Source: Liolophura sinensis | Taxonomy: Eukaryota; Mollusca; Polyplacophora; Chitonida; Chitonidae | Reading direction: 5' to 3' | NCBI RefSeq assembly: GCF_032854445.1 | Contig: NC_088302.1 | Location: 55,470,237 to 55,534,236, forward strand | Length of the DNA: 64,000 nucleotides | Part shown: piece after piece, positions 12,178 through 21,059 of the stretch | Numbering within the stretch: the first letter of the stretch is position 1 | Layout: each line of letters begins with the position of its first letter | Notes under the pieces: model-generated | The model's database searches: none | Seen by the model: the letters and a program-made list of their open reading frames with translations, nothing else | What the model was told of the DNA's origin: nothing | Program-made: the position numbers and the translations under genes

Positions 12178-12178
<1 letters not shown>

Positions 12179-12596
12179 GGTAACTTATAGTTGTTGAGTA
12201 GGCCCTTGTAACCATGTTTGCATTCTTGACTCACTTTCCGAAAACGTCATAAATCAAATTTCTCGTCATCTTTTATCGTATGACCTTGTCTGGAGGTTAT
12301 GTCGCACTGCAAAGCATCGTTATTTACTGACAAACTTACGAAAAAATGATTTACGAAGTTTTGTGAAAGTGGGTCGTACTACGAGAAACAGACTGGAAAC
12401 GCATTTCTTGTGTCCACAGTTCGTTTGACTGGAATCAATATTTGGGATTCCTATCTTAAGACCAAACCATCAACTGTGGTGAAACTTTCCGATCTGTGAC
12501 TCAAGAAGACAAATCACCTAATTACATGAAAATACCTTTTTACGTGCAAATAGGTCAACTAGTTTGGTTATATATACGTACATCCAGTCTCATCAT

Positions 12597-12732
12597 GGCG
12601 TCAGAATTACTTTCACCGAGAATGGAAAGAAACGTCATCACGAGGAGTGTGCGATCCATCTGTTGCGGTCATGACATCGTGGTGACACTGGTATCAGAGC
12701 GGATCCCAGATCCAACTGATGTTACCGGCTAG
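12597..12732 (+). CDS. Possible 5' coding exon of an unrecognised gene
   Basis: An ATGGCG start in good context opens a short frame (MASELLSPRMERNVITRSVR and onward) that ends at a TAG at 12730-12732. The surrounding 400 bp are visibly richer in CpG than the neighbourhood. A GTATCA donor-like site at 12691 would end the exon one base into a codon, and that phase fits the candidate exon beginning at 15553. I offer it as a possible first exon of the gene ending at 18204. The phase match alone has a one-in-three chance of being accidental. Confidence 0.2.
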
Positions 12733-13012
12733 AGGTTGTTTGGACGGAAAAGCAGTTAGGTCAACTATCACGTTGCGTATGTTCACTCCATGCTACAAAG
12801 AAGAGCAAAAAAAAAACACAACATCTCCGTCAACAAAGAAGCTTCGATCTGTAACGACGTCACGGCGTCAAACACTGTCCATTCAACCGGACGCGAACAT
12901 TTGGGGCACTGACGTCACAGTCAAATTATCGGATTACGTCACAGTTAGAGACGTCACCGATAATTCCGTCAGTTTTGAGACAGTGCCAGTATCTTGGGGG
13001 TTACTGCTGTAG
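12719..13012 (+). CDS. CpG-rich 97-codon open frame, unrecognised
   Basis: This frame overlaps the end of the previous one by 14 bp in another frame. Its second half encodes several Asp-Val-Thr triplets (GTDVTVKLSDYVTVRDVTDN), because GACGTCAC recurs. The same words are CRE-type ATF/CREB sites, so the stretch could equally be promoter DNA. No family is recognised. A one-base shift between the two frames would make a single frame of about 137 codons, so a broken gene is also possible. Confidence 0.2.
   Translation: MLPARGCLDGKAVRSTITLRMFTPCYKEEQKKNTTSPSTKKLRSVTTSRRQTLSIQPDANIWGTDVTVKLSDYVTVRDVTDNSVSFETVPVSWGLLL
12856..12957. promoter_or_regulatory. Cluster of four CRE-like (GACGTCAC/TACGTCAC) sites
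   Basis: Sites at 12856-12863, 12910-12918 (perfect TGACGTCA), 12934-12942 and 12950-12957 fall within about 100 bp, with a related AACGTCAT at 12631. Full CRE words are rare by chance in AT-rich DNA. Their density in a CpG-rich patch suggests a promoter or enhancer responding to bZIP factors of the CREB/ATF type. This is inference, and the words may instead be codons. Confidence 0.35.
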
Positions 13013-13438
13013 CGGCCTCTCTTGGATAGATTGGTAAGTTTGCTGCTGATCAACTTTCGGCATATAGTGTTGACGAGGATGATCTTTATCCATTGTGCTC
13101 TTGAAAGCACACGCAAAAGATAGGCTTATATATTCGTGCAATCATTAATTCGCATACAGTGCAGAACCCGGATTAACTGAAAAGGATGATTACGCTTGAC
13201 TGCCCCGAAGTCATGTATATAGTGCTCCTAAGTTGTAAACTTGCATACATGTATATGCTGTAATTTCCAGTTTATCATAATGCTGCTCACGATGTAAAAA
13301 TGTGGCAAACTGCTCTCCAGCTAACTGGCCTAGAAATCAGTTTTTGTTTTATTTTGCCAGATAGTTAAGTTTATTTCAACACGGCCTTTTAATGAAATTG
13401 CAATATACATGTAGGAGCGTATAGGAAAACAGGAGCCA
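13013..13438. other. Unique sequence with no gene seen
   Basis: AT-rich sequence between the CpG-rich patch and the MITE. No exon or repeat recognised. Confidence 0.45.
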
Positions 13439-13439
13439 G

Positions 13440-13576
13440 GGCCCAGTTTCACAAAACCGCTTACGACATTTCTTTATCGTACATTTGCGCGATATTTTGT
13501 ACGTCACTATAACAGTACCACTGCCCTATATGTGCGATAATCGTACATGTGTACGACATCTTCGTGAAACTGGGCC
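13440..13576. mobile_element. Short MITE-like element with 13-bp terminal inverted repeats
   Basis: GGCCCAGTTTCAC at 13440-13452 is matched by its exact reverse complement at 13564-13576. The 137-bp interior has further inverted words (TACGACAT and GTACGACATC) and no coding capacity. This is the plan of a non-autonomous DNA transposon. Elements with very similar ends are common in mollusc DNA (from memory). No target-site duplication can be read on the right, because a minisatellite begins there. Confidence 0.7.
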
Positions 13577-13746
13577 TTGTTTGGTGTGAAACTGGGCCAT
13601 GTTCGGTGTGAAACTGGGCCTTGCTTGGTGTGAAACTGGGCCATGTTCGGTGTGAAACTGGGCCATGTTCGGTGTGAAACTGGGCCATGTTCGGTGTGAA
13701 GCTGGGCCATGTTCGGTGTGAAACTGGGCCATGTTCGGTGTGAAAC
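13564..13746. repeat. 22-bp minisatellite derived from the MITE terminus
   Basis: About 8.3 copies of GTGAAACTGGGCC plus nine bases (ATGTTCGGT or TTGTTTGGT variants). The first 13 bases are exactly the right terminal repeat of the adjacent MITE, so the array appears to have grown from that terminus and its flank. Peptide repeats on the minus strand (FTPNMAQ and similar) are artefacts of the period. Confidence 0.9.
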
Positions 13747-13753
13747 ATGTTTG

Positions 13754-14336
13754 GTGTTGGTACATGTTACGTTACAAAGTCTTGCGTTTCTTTGTCTATG
13801 TGATGCTAATCCACGCTGCCAGATTCAGACATCTGGATGCAATCTTCGGCCATTGTATACACTCTCAATGGGTCCCAGGACTGATCTTCTGTACATTGCT
13901 TCTCTGTGCAGCCCTTTGATTTTCCAGCTTCATTGCCTGATAACACCTGGCAGCACTTCATTAGAACCTCTTATGTGTATTGGTCCGGTATTAGGTGATT
14001 AAACATCGATTAGAATAAGCAATGTTTGATCTACGGCACAAGATCAATGGTTAATCTTGGCCTTGCCACAATGTCATCGGTGCCACCTTCCGGATGCTCG
14101 CACTGTCTTGCCTAATATATTGATCTTGCCTGGAATTGCCACGGCTGACGTCTTTACAAGGTTTACATGTGTTGACATGTTTTTGATTATTGGCACTCTT
14201 CCTTGCCTTGTTAATTGTACTTTATAAATATATACACGTAGATGTATTAAGGTGAATAAATTCACTTGCAACCACCTGCAGACAATTGGTCAGATAGAGA
14301 GAGACACGTCGTGCATGTCAAACTTCAGCTGTATAA
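13754..14336. other. Unique sequence with no gene seen
   Basis: No exon supported. A 97-codon plus-strand frame that starts inside the minisatellite and runs to 14002 is not recognised. Confidence 0.4.
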
Positions 14337-14483
14337 ATGGTTTGCAATGGCAGCCATCTTTGAGGTAAGTTTGTGTACATTGCCCAGTCAAGGGCCTCTG
14401 TCCAGCTTATGACACCTCTAACAATAGACACCCAGTGGGCAATACACAAACTTACTTCAAAGTTGGCTGCCATTGCAAACCAT
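14337..14483. repeat. Large imperfect inverted repeat (hairpin), about 50-bp arms
   Basis: The arm 14337-14386 is complementary to 14436-14483 with two mismatches and a 2-bp gap, around a 49-bp loop. It may be a fold-back transposon or a palindromic MITE. A transcript across it would form a long double-stranded stem. Each arm contains a GTAAGTTTGTG or complementary word. No coding role seen. Confidence 0.88.
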
Positions 14484-14542
14484 CTATTTCGGGAATAAGC
14501 GAAAAAGGTTCGTCGTGAAACTGTGCGTAGCTTGATGTCCAT

Positions 14543-15413
14543 AATGTGTTGACATAATACTGTATACTGTACGTGTGGTATGGTGTTCTAGAATGTGTTG
14601 ACATAACACTGCATACTGAACGGGTGGTATGGTGTTCTAGAACGTGTTGACATAACAGATTGTGTTGACATAACACTGTATGCTGTACGTGTGGTCTTGT
14701 GTGATAGAATGTGTTGACATAACACTGCATACTGAACGGGTGGTATGGTGTTTTAGAACGTGTTGACATAACACTGTATACAGAACGCGTGGTATGGTGT
14801 TTTAGATCGTGTTGACATAACGCTGTATATTGTACGTGTGGTATTGTGTTTTAGAACGTGTTGACATAACGCTATATACTGTACGTTTGATATGGTGTTT
14901 CAGAACGTGTTGACATAACACTGTATACTGTAGGCGTGGTATGGTGTTTTAGAACGTGTTGACCTAACGCTGTATACTGTACGTGTGGTATGGTGTTTTA
15001 GAACGTGTTGACATAACGCTGTATACTGTAGGCGTGATATGGTGTTTTAGAACGTGTTGACATAACGCTGTATACTGTACGTTTGATATGGTGTTTCAGA
15101 ACGTGTTGACATAACACTGTATACTGTAGGCGTGGTATGGTGTTTTAGAACGTGTTGACATAACACTGTATACTGTAGGCGTGGTATGGTGTTTTAGAAC
15201 GTGTTGACATAACGCTGTATACTGTACGTTTGATATGGTGTTTCAGAACGTGTTGACATAACACTGTATACTGTAGGCGTGGTATGGTGTTTTAGAACGT
15301 GTTGACATAACGCTGTATACTGTACGTTTGGTATGGTGTTTTAGAACGTGTTGACATAACGCTGTATACGGTAGGCGTGGTATGGTGTTTTAGAACGTCT
15401 TGACTTAATACTG
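14543..15413. repeat. 49-bp minisatellite, about 17.7 copies
   Basis: Units begin AACGTGTTGACATAAC, continue with a CTGTATACTGTA core, and end TATGGTGTTTTAG. Two main variants alternate in the right half (one with GGCGTGG, one with CGTTTGATATGG...TTTCAG), giving a partial higher-order pattern. There are no unique spacers, so this is not a CRISPR-like array. It starts 60 bp after the hairpin. Confidence 0.95.
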
Positions 15414-15552
15414 ATTGCGCTTATGCGTGGCATGGTGTTTATATGTGTCTATGTATGTCTTGGGGCTTAACGTCTTACTTATCAGTTTTTCAGTCATATC
15501 ACGACGAGGAGTCATTACATGTATATACATATTGTGTGTCTTCTTGTGGCAG

Positions 15553-15707
15553 AGCGAGTCTATGTCGCCAAAGTGCTGCCCTCACTGGAGTATCATGCCG
15601 GAGACATCAGACATGACACCCCACCCAGCCACATTATACTGAAACCGGGCCAACCAGTCAGGTTTCCTTGCTCTAACCTCTCTGAGCGCAAAGCGAGGCA
15701 GCAGCAA
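15553..15707 (+). CDS. Candidate internal exon of unrecognised gene
   Basis: Acceptor CTTGTGGCAG ends at 15552 and a donor-like GTACCA follows at 15708. The frame encodes about 51 residues containing KVLPSLEYHAGDIRHDTPP and LSERKARQQQ, and hits a stop nine bases past the donor, as expected if the splice is used. It ends in phase 0, which fits the exon at 17320. The opposite strand is also open here (15582-15860), which weakens the case. No domain is recognised. It would be an upstream exon of the gene whose terminal exon ends at 18204. Confidence 0.35.
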
Positions 15708-15904
15708 GTACCATTTTAAGTCTTTGATATGGCCAGGCTCGTGTTTGATCCCCGGTTCCCCTGCTTTGAAGTGTTTTGTCATGTATTGACTGTGTATCGT
15801 CTCCATGAAGTCTTCGCACTGGAAAATAGAACTGGCAAGTTCTGAATGGCTGAATGGCACATCGGCAGAGCAGTACAGCTCTGCTGTGTCGTGGTTTTCG
15901 CCAT

Positions 15905-16100
15905 ATTGGTAGACCTTTCTTACAGATGGAGTCTGCGTTTGTTTGAGTTGGTTGTTTACTCTTACAGATGGAGCCTACGTTTGCTTATCATGTTGAGTTG
16001 GTTTTTTACTGTTACAGATGGAGCCTACGTTTGTTTATCATGTTGAGTTGGTTGTTTACTGTTACAGATGGAGCCTACGTGTGTTTACCATGTTGTCTTA
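15905..16100. repeat. 50-bp minisatellite, left block
   Basis: Nearly four copies of a 50-bp unit centred on TTACAGATGGAGCCTACGTT and GTTGTTTACT. The same family resumes at about 16440, so the array appears interrupted. Confidence 0.9.
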
Positions 16101-16440
16101 TCTTATTTTAGTACGGAGTCGTACAAATGACCTGATTATAAATAAAACTGTAAATAGAAAAAATAAAAAACAGAAAAAATAAAAAATGAACTTTCAAAGA
16201 TTCAATTAGGTTTTTTTTTTATAAGTCGTTCTCACTATTAAATCGCACGACTTAATAAGATCTCGTGCACACGACTTAATAAGATCTCGTGTACACGACT
16301 TAGTAAAATGTCGTGTGCACGACATAATTGTACATTTCTATTGGTCAATTATCTCGTGAGAAAAAACAAAAAACAAAACAAAACATAAATAACACATTGA
16401 AAGTTGTGTGGGTGTTTTTCTATTTAACTTTTTTTCTAAC
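16101..16440. repeat. Insertion splitting the 50-bp array, with 24-bp hairpin repeats
   Basis: This segment interrupts the 50-bp array. At 16247, 16271, 16295 and 16319 a 24-bp unit repeats exactly in register (ACGACTTAATAAGATCTCGTG-type). CACGA and TCGTG within each unit pair, so every unit can fold. The flanks are A-rich. It resembles a palindromic MITE-type insertion of the kind seen in molluscs, but I cannot define its ends. Confidence 0.6.
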
Positions 16441-17300
16441 CATGTCACTGCTGCGGCTCCGTCGTTCACAATTACAGATGAGGTTTTGCTTTCTTTCAGG
16501 TGTTATCTATTTACAGTTACAGGTGGGGGGTCTAGTTTGTTTACGGTTTTGTGTTGTTTGTTTACAGTTACAGGTGAGGTCTACGTTAGTTTACCGCGTT
16601 GTGTTATCTGTTTACAGTTACAGATGGGTCTACTTTTGTTTTCTGTGTTATGTTGGTTGTTTACAGTTACGGACGGGCCTACGTTTGTTCACCCTGTATT
16701 GGTTATTTGCAGTTACAAATGGGCTGTCCGTTTGTTTACTGTGTTGTGCTATCCGTTTACAGTTACAGATGGGGTTTTCGTTTGTTACGACGTTGTGTTA
16801 TTGGTTTACAGTTACAGATCTGGTCTACGTTTGTGTACTGTGTTGTGTTAACTGTTTCCAGGTAAAAATGGGGTCTACGTTAGTTTACCGAGTTGTGTTA
16901 TCCGTTTCCAGGTGCAAATGGGGTCTACGTTAGTTACCGAGTTGTGTAATCCGTTTCCAGGTATAAATGGGGTGTACGTTAGTTTACCTTGTTTTGTTAT
17001 CTGTTTCCAGTTACAGTTACAGATCGGGTTTGCCTTAGTTTACAGTGTTGTGTTATCTGTTTGCAGGTACAGTTACAGATCAGGTCTACGTTAGTTTACC
17101 TTGTTTTGTTATCTGTTTACAGTTACAGTTACAGATCGGGTCTACGTTAGTTTACAGCGTTGTGTTATCTGTTTACAGTTAGAGTTACAGATCGAGTCTA
17201 CGGTAATTTACAGCTTTGTGTTATATGTTTACAGTTACAGATGGATCTACGTTAGTTTACCGTGTTGTGTTATCTGTTAACAGTTACAAATGGGGTCTAT
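16440..17300. repeat. 50-bp minisatellite, right block
   Basis: About 17 copies of a unit with GTTTACAGTTACAG, ATGGGGTCTACGTTAG and TTTACCGTGTTGTGTTATCT. Each unit offers a pyrimidine-rich CAG acceptor-like site. The 201-codon open frame across it drifts through the unit in changing register, because 50 is not a multiple of three, and is not a gene. Confidence 0.93.
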
Positions 17301-17319
17301 ATGGTCCGCTGTGACCTAG

Positions 17320-17395
17320 GTGATCTCTCCGAGAGAGCGGACCCCTGCAGGCATGTTAGAGGTCTCGAACCAATCACCAGACGAGACGCCACGTG
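17320..17395 (+). CDS. Candidate penultimate exon of unrecognised gene
   Basis: A 76-bp segment follows acceptor GTGACCTAG (17319) and ends before donor GTACGT (17396). It starts in phase 0 and ends one base into a codon, exactly what the terminal exon at 17780 needs. It encodes VISPRERTPAGMLEVSNQSP and DETPR, a polar and probably disordered linker. The stretch is less AT-rich than its surroundings and lies just outside the 50-bp array. No family recognised. Confidence 0.5.
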
Positions 17396-17779
17396 GTACG
17401 TATCTATTTGTTTTAATCAATGTGACTGAACTGGAAGTAAATAAATGTCACACCTGTGAATTGCTTCCTCTGTTGTCTTTTTCAATTTATGTGACTGGTC
17501 TTGGATTAAACAAATGTCGATCCTTTGTACTACACACCCTGTACAGATTTTATGAAGAGGGGTTGATTTGACCAAGCGTAAGGTAAACGTTACACCTGTA
17601 TTTGGTTGCCCTATACGAAAACTGATACATATAGAAGAAATTTTTGTGATCTTTATTCGTGTTAATGGGACGTTTCTAGGTGAACAATTTGGCGTGTACT
17701 GGTAAGCGTTGGTTAAGGCTAACATATAAATGACCTGTGTTGTTTTTTCAGTGATTTTCATTTCGTTACGTGTTTTCAG
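17396..17779. other. Intron of the unrecognised gene
   Basis: AT-rich sequence from GTACGT to TTACGTGTTTTCAG. No repeat recognised. The 114-codon minus-strand frame inside it is not supported. Confidence 0.5.
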
Positions 17780-18204
17780 TTAGCAATACCTGGACGGAGA
17801 ATGTGACCGACAGCCAGGCGCACAAGCGGACGAACAAGCGTCAGCGCCACGTACACTTCTCGCAGAGCACTGTGGTCAGGGTGATTGAAGATCCAGACGC
17901 CTTCTCCACCAAGTTCCGAGCCTTTAAACGCTCGTTGGTGAAGAAATGTCCGTGTCTGCATGTCGAAGTGTCACCCTTCAAGGAGTTCACCACAGAAACG
18001 GAGTTCGAGGAGAAGAAAGGAGACTTGGCTAGATTTGGCATGCCTCCTAGAAAACGATCGTCCATCGGTGAAATAGATTTGTCAGATCTGAAATCACAAC
18101 TGGAGAAACTTCACCGGCTGTCCGAGAAAATGATTCAGATGGCGGAAGCTGACGACAAATTCCATGCCGAGGAACTTAAATGTGTACATCATTTCGGGGA
18201 ATGA
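17780..18204 (+). CDS. Terminal exon of an unrecognised gene with RVxF-like motif and C-terminal helix
   Basis: Strong acceptor (TTACGTGTTTTCAG ending 17779), a 425-bp open frame with clearly coding composition, and TGA at 18202-18204. About 141 residues are encoded. A basic block (KRTNKRQ) leads into RHVHFSQSTVVRVIEDPDAF, where R-H-V-H-F fits the RVxF pattern used to dock protein phosphatase 1. The middle holds a short Cys-containing stretch (KKCPCLHVEV). The end, IDLSDLKSQLEKLHRLSEKM and onward, is a Leu/Glu/Lys amphipathic helix, probably a coiled coil. There is no signal peptide or membrane segment in this part. I do not recognise the family. PP1 binding is an inference from a short motif that occurs often by chance. 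A less likely reading is that this is an alternative 3' end of the THOC2 gene, since the phases would also allow it. Confidence 0.8.
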
Positions 18205-18432
18205 GTTATGGTGTCGTGTAGAAGGGATGTACGCCAGTAATCATGTATTTATCACTTGCATGGGGAACGTATATGTTTCAATATTAACCCTACCATTGTA
18301 TTGCAGCATCATGTAATGGATTGAATAGGTTTGACGACTTCCGTCCATAAGTTAACTTGGAACATGTGATTTTGGAAAACTTCGAAGCTGATTATTTATC
18401 GTCACTTGTTTGTAAAACGACACCATGTACAA

Positions 18433-18438
18433 AATAAA
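18433..18438 (+). terminator. Polyadenylation signal of the 18.2-kb gene
   Basis: AATAAA lies 229 bp after the stop codon in AT-rich 3' sequence. It is the first canonical signal after the stop. Confidence 0.55.
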
Positions 18439-18507
18439 AATCATGGTCACTGTTAGTAGCATGCAGTTTGTCCATAGCTTTACAATTACTGCAGGTACAG
18501 ATGAATA

Positions 18508-18557
18508 TCCCACCATAATGCTGGCCGCCGTCGTATAAACACCAAATCAAATCAAAA
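18508..18557 (+). mobile_element. 50-bp internally deleted SINE with 12-bp target-site duplication
   Basis: The insert contains CCACCATAATGCTGGCCGCC and then jumps from GTATAA to ACACCAAATCAAATCAAA, so the usual AGTGAAATATTCTTGAGTA part is missing. It is flanked by perfect TACAGATGAATA repeats (18496-18507 and 18558-18569). The duplication shows a complete, very short retroposition event rather than a decayed fragment. Confidence 0.88.
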
Positions 18558-18856
18558 TACAGATGAATACTAGTGAAACAAACCAACATTTTTATACCTG
18601 ACTATATTCTTTCCAAAACTTATGCTTTTACTGCCTCATTTGCATGGTAACAGAGTGGAGTGTTTGACATGTATCTAGAAATACCCGATAACAAGTCTCA
18701 CAACAACATTACATAGGCAACAAGCAGTATTAAAATGCCAGTAAAATCTCACCATTAGCCATCAAGGTCATCCAACATGTCACCATTTGCAGGCCAAATT
18801 CTCTATCACGGGCACCTCATGGAAGATAGCTGCACTCCTGAAAACGCAAGGGAGTG

Positions 18857-19105
18857 GGTAGGGGCCGAATGGTTAAGGCTTTTGCTGTCAGTCTCTAGGA
18901 GGTTGGGTTCAATACGGGCCTTGGTCAATGGATTTCCCCAGCGACGCTTGTGGCTCATTTTGTCGTCGACCAGTAGGGTGTGCATATCTGTACGTCACAT
19001 GGCACGTGGGAAAGCTCGTCAGTAACTTGCCAAAGATCGGGGGTTCAGTGAATAATTCTTGACTATGGCGTAGAACAACAATCGAATAAATAAATAAATA
19101 AATTA
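18857..19105 (+). mobile_element. Second type of tRNA-derived SINE
   Basis: The head has GGGCCGAATGGTTAAGGC (A-box-like) and GGTTGGGTTCAATACGGGCC (B-box-like), then a body unlike the main family, and a tail TGGCGTAGAACAACAATCGA followed by AAAT repeats. The tail resembles that of the main SINE family, suggesting shared LINE-recognition 3' ends. No clear target-site duplication found. Confidence 0.7.
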
Positions 19106-19437
19106 CGTGGTATATTTTATACCAAGGAACAATTCAGTTGTATACACTGTCAAATTATATGTTATAGAATTGTAAGCCAAAACCACAGAGTGACCAGGTG
19201 ATGATACAAGTGATGACGACGATGAACATTCATAACAATTACGTAAGCCAGTATTTACCATCTACAACAACAGTTAAAGTTACTTATGGAACCAAGAAAA
19301 AACGTAATCCACGGAATGTGTAACGGGTGAAAATTTGGTTTGAAAAATCTTCCTGGCTACTGCATAATTTGGCCCATTAGCAAACACCTTTGGCGTATTT
19401 CTCCTTGGGTTTATACATACGGCCATTCCTTCATGAT
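19106..19437. other. Unique sequence with no gene seen
   Basis: AT-rich stretch between two SINEs. No exon or repeat recognised. Confidence 0.45.
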
Positions 19438-19450
19438 AGCCGACAGCAAC

Positions 19451-19543
19451 CTGCGAGTGGTGCGAGTCCAGTTTCCTCCCACTATAATGCTGGCCGCCGT
19501 GGTATAAGTGAAATATTCTTGAGTACAGCGTAAAACACCAATC

Positions 19544-19577
<34 letters not shown>

Positions 19578-19587
19578 ATAAATAAAT
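19451..19587 (+). mobile_element. 5'-truncated SINE with 13-bp target-site duplication
   Basis: It starts mid-body (CGACAGCAACCTGCGAGTGG), carries CCACTATAATGCTGGCCGCC and the GTACAGCGTAAAACACC tail, and ends in ACTA and AAAT repeats. The flanks are CCTTCATGATAGC (19438-19450) and CCTTCATGGTAGC (19588-19600), one mismatch. The 5' truncation with an intact 3' end indicates incomplete reverse transcription. Confidence 0.9.
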
Positions 19588-19600
19588 CCTTCATGGTAGC

Positions 19601-20471
19601 TAAATACATCCGAATTACAAATGTGTCTATGAAGAATGACCCAACCTACCACCAATATATCTGTTGTTTTACTAAAAACAAAAGCAAAACACAAAATCAG
19701 ATTTAACCGATGACATAATCTCACTAACCGGTCATGAACGGATTTACCTAGGGTACAAGGTTGCAATCTTCACTAAACATCTCAGCGGCTTCGGTTTCTG
19801 GAATCTTTCCACGTGCTTATATATTCAAGCTAAACGTGCCTCTGTTCCTCCACAATATAAAGTAATAATCAAATGTAAAAGGTCCAACAAAACGCGATGA
19901 ACACTGTCATGCACAAAGTGTTTAATTGGTATAGGGTCAGACAATATAATGGGTTCACACAGTTAAAGCGAATTCGCATGTCTTCATCTCAGTTGTTTTT
20001 TTAATATATTCTGTATACATGGTCAAAGTTTTCATGTGTTGTTAAGATCTCTTGAACAGTCAAATTCCTACATCGCATGTGAAATGGCCCTTCAGCATGT
20101 TACGGGGTGTTTTCGCTTTCAAACATGTGTCATGTATGGAAATGCGTTAACCCATGTGGAGATTAAAATGGTAATCTTTTCCATGCATGTCTTGTACCAG
20201 TATATTTAATTTATGGGAGGAAGACCGAAGATATAAAGGCCTATAAATATTTTTTGATTATTCTTACAAAGAACGAAAGTTTTCTTTGTGCAGTGAAACA
20301 TGTTAATTTCTATCATATGGTATACAAAAGCAGTTACATTAGACTCTCCGATAGATTGCCAAATCCAGTTATTTGAGATCATCATATCTATTATCACGTG
20401 TGGATGTCAGGAATTGGGATTCTTGAACATTTATAATACTGTTTAATATAGGGCAGAAACAAAACATCTAG
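19601..20471. other. Unique AT-rich sequence with no gene seen
   Basis: No exon, RNA gene or repeat recognised. Confidence 0.45.
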
Positions 20472-21055
20472 GTTGGTTGCGCTAACAAGAAAAGTACATT
20501 GTGTTCCCATTCGGGTGCGCTAACAAGAAAAGTACATTGTGTTCCCATTCGGGTGCGCTAACAAGAAAAGTACATTGTGTTCCCATTCGGGTGCACTAGC
20601 TACAAAACTACATTGTGTTTCCATTCGGGTGCACTAACTACAAAACTACATTGTGTTTCCATTTGGGTGCGCCAACTAGATAACTACATTGTGTTCCTAT
20701 TCGGGTGCGCTAACTAGAAAACCACACTTTGTTTCCATTCCGGTGCGCTAACTAGAAAAGTACATTGCGCTCCCATTCGGATGCGCCAACTACAAAACTA
20801 CATTGTGTTCCCATTAGGGTGCGTTAACTAGAAAAGTACATTGTGTTCCCATTCGGGTGCACTAACTACAAAACTACATTGTGTTCCCATTCAGGTACGC
20901 TAACTACAAAACTACATTGTGTTCCCATACAGGAGCGCTAACTAAAAAAGTACATTGTGTTCCCATTCAGGTACGCTAACTACAAAAACTACATTGTGTT
21001 CTCACTCAGGTGCGCTAACTTGAAAACTACATTGTGTTCCATCTCGGTGTTTCGA
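20472..21055. repeat. 38-bp minisatellite, about 15 copies
   Basis: Units read approximately GGTGCGCTAACTA, GAAAAGTACATTGTGTTCCC, ATTC. The first three copies are near identical and later ones vary (GAAAA/CAAAA, TTCCC/TTTCC). The unit resembles part of the adjacent 87-bp unit (GAAAACGACATTGTGGCCCA), so the two arrays are probably related. Confidence 0.93.
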
Positions 21056-21059
21056 CTAA

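Noticed and set aside
13461-13765. Histidine- and proline-rich repeat peptides on the minus strand
   Set aside because: Three frames of the same 22-bp minisatellite.
14543-15413. CRISPR-like or tRNA-type regular array
   Set aside because: Every 49-bp unit is repeat from end to end, with no spacers or RNA fold.
15582-15860. 92-codon minus frame
   Set aside because: It lies opposite a candidate plus-strand exon whose splice sites and phases fit neighbours. The minus frame has no such context, though I cannot exclude it.
16328-16933. 201-codon plus frame
   Set aside because: It crosses the 50-bp minisatellite in shifting register, and the peptide is only translated repeat.
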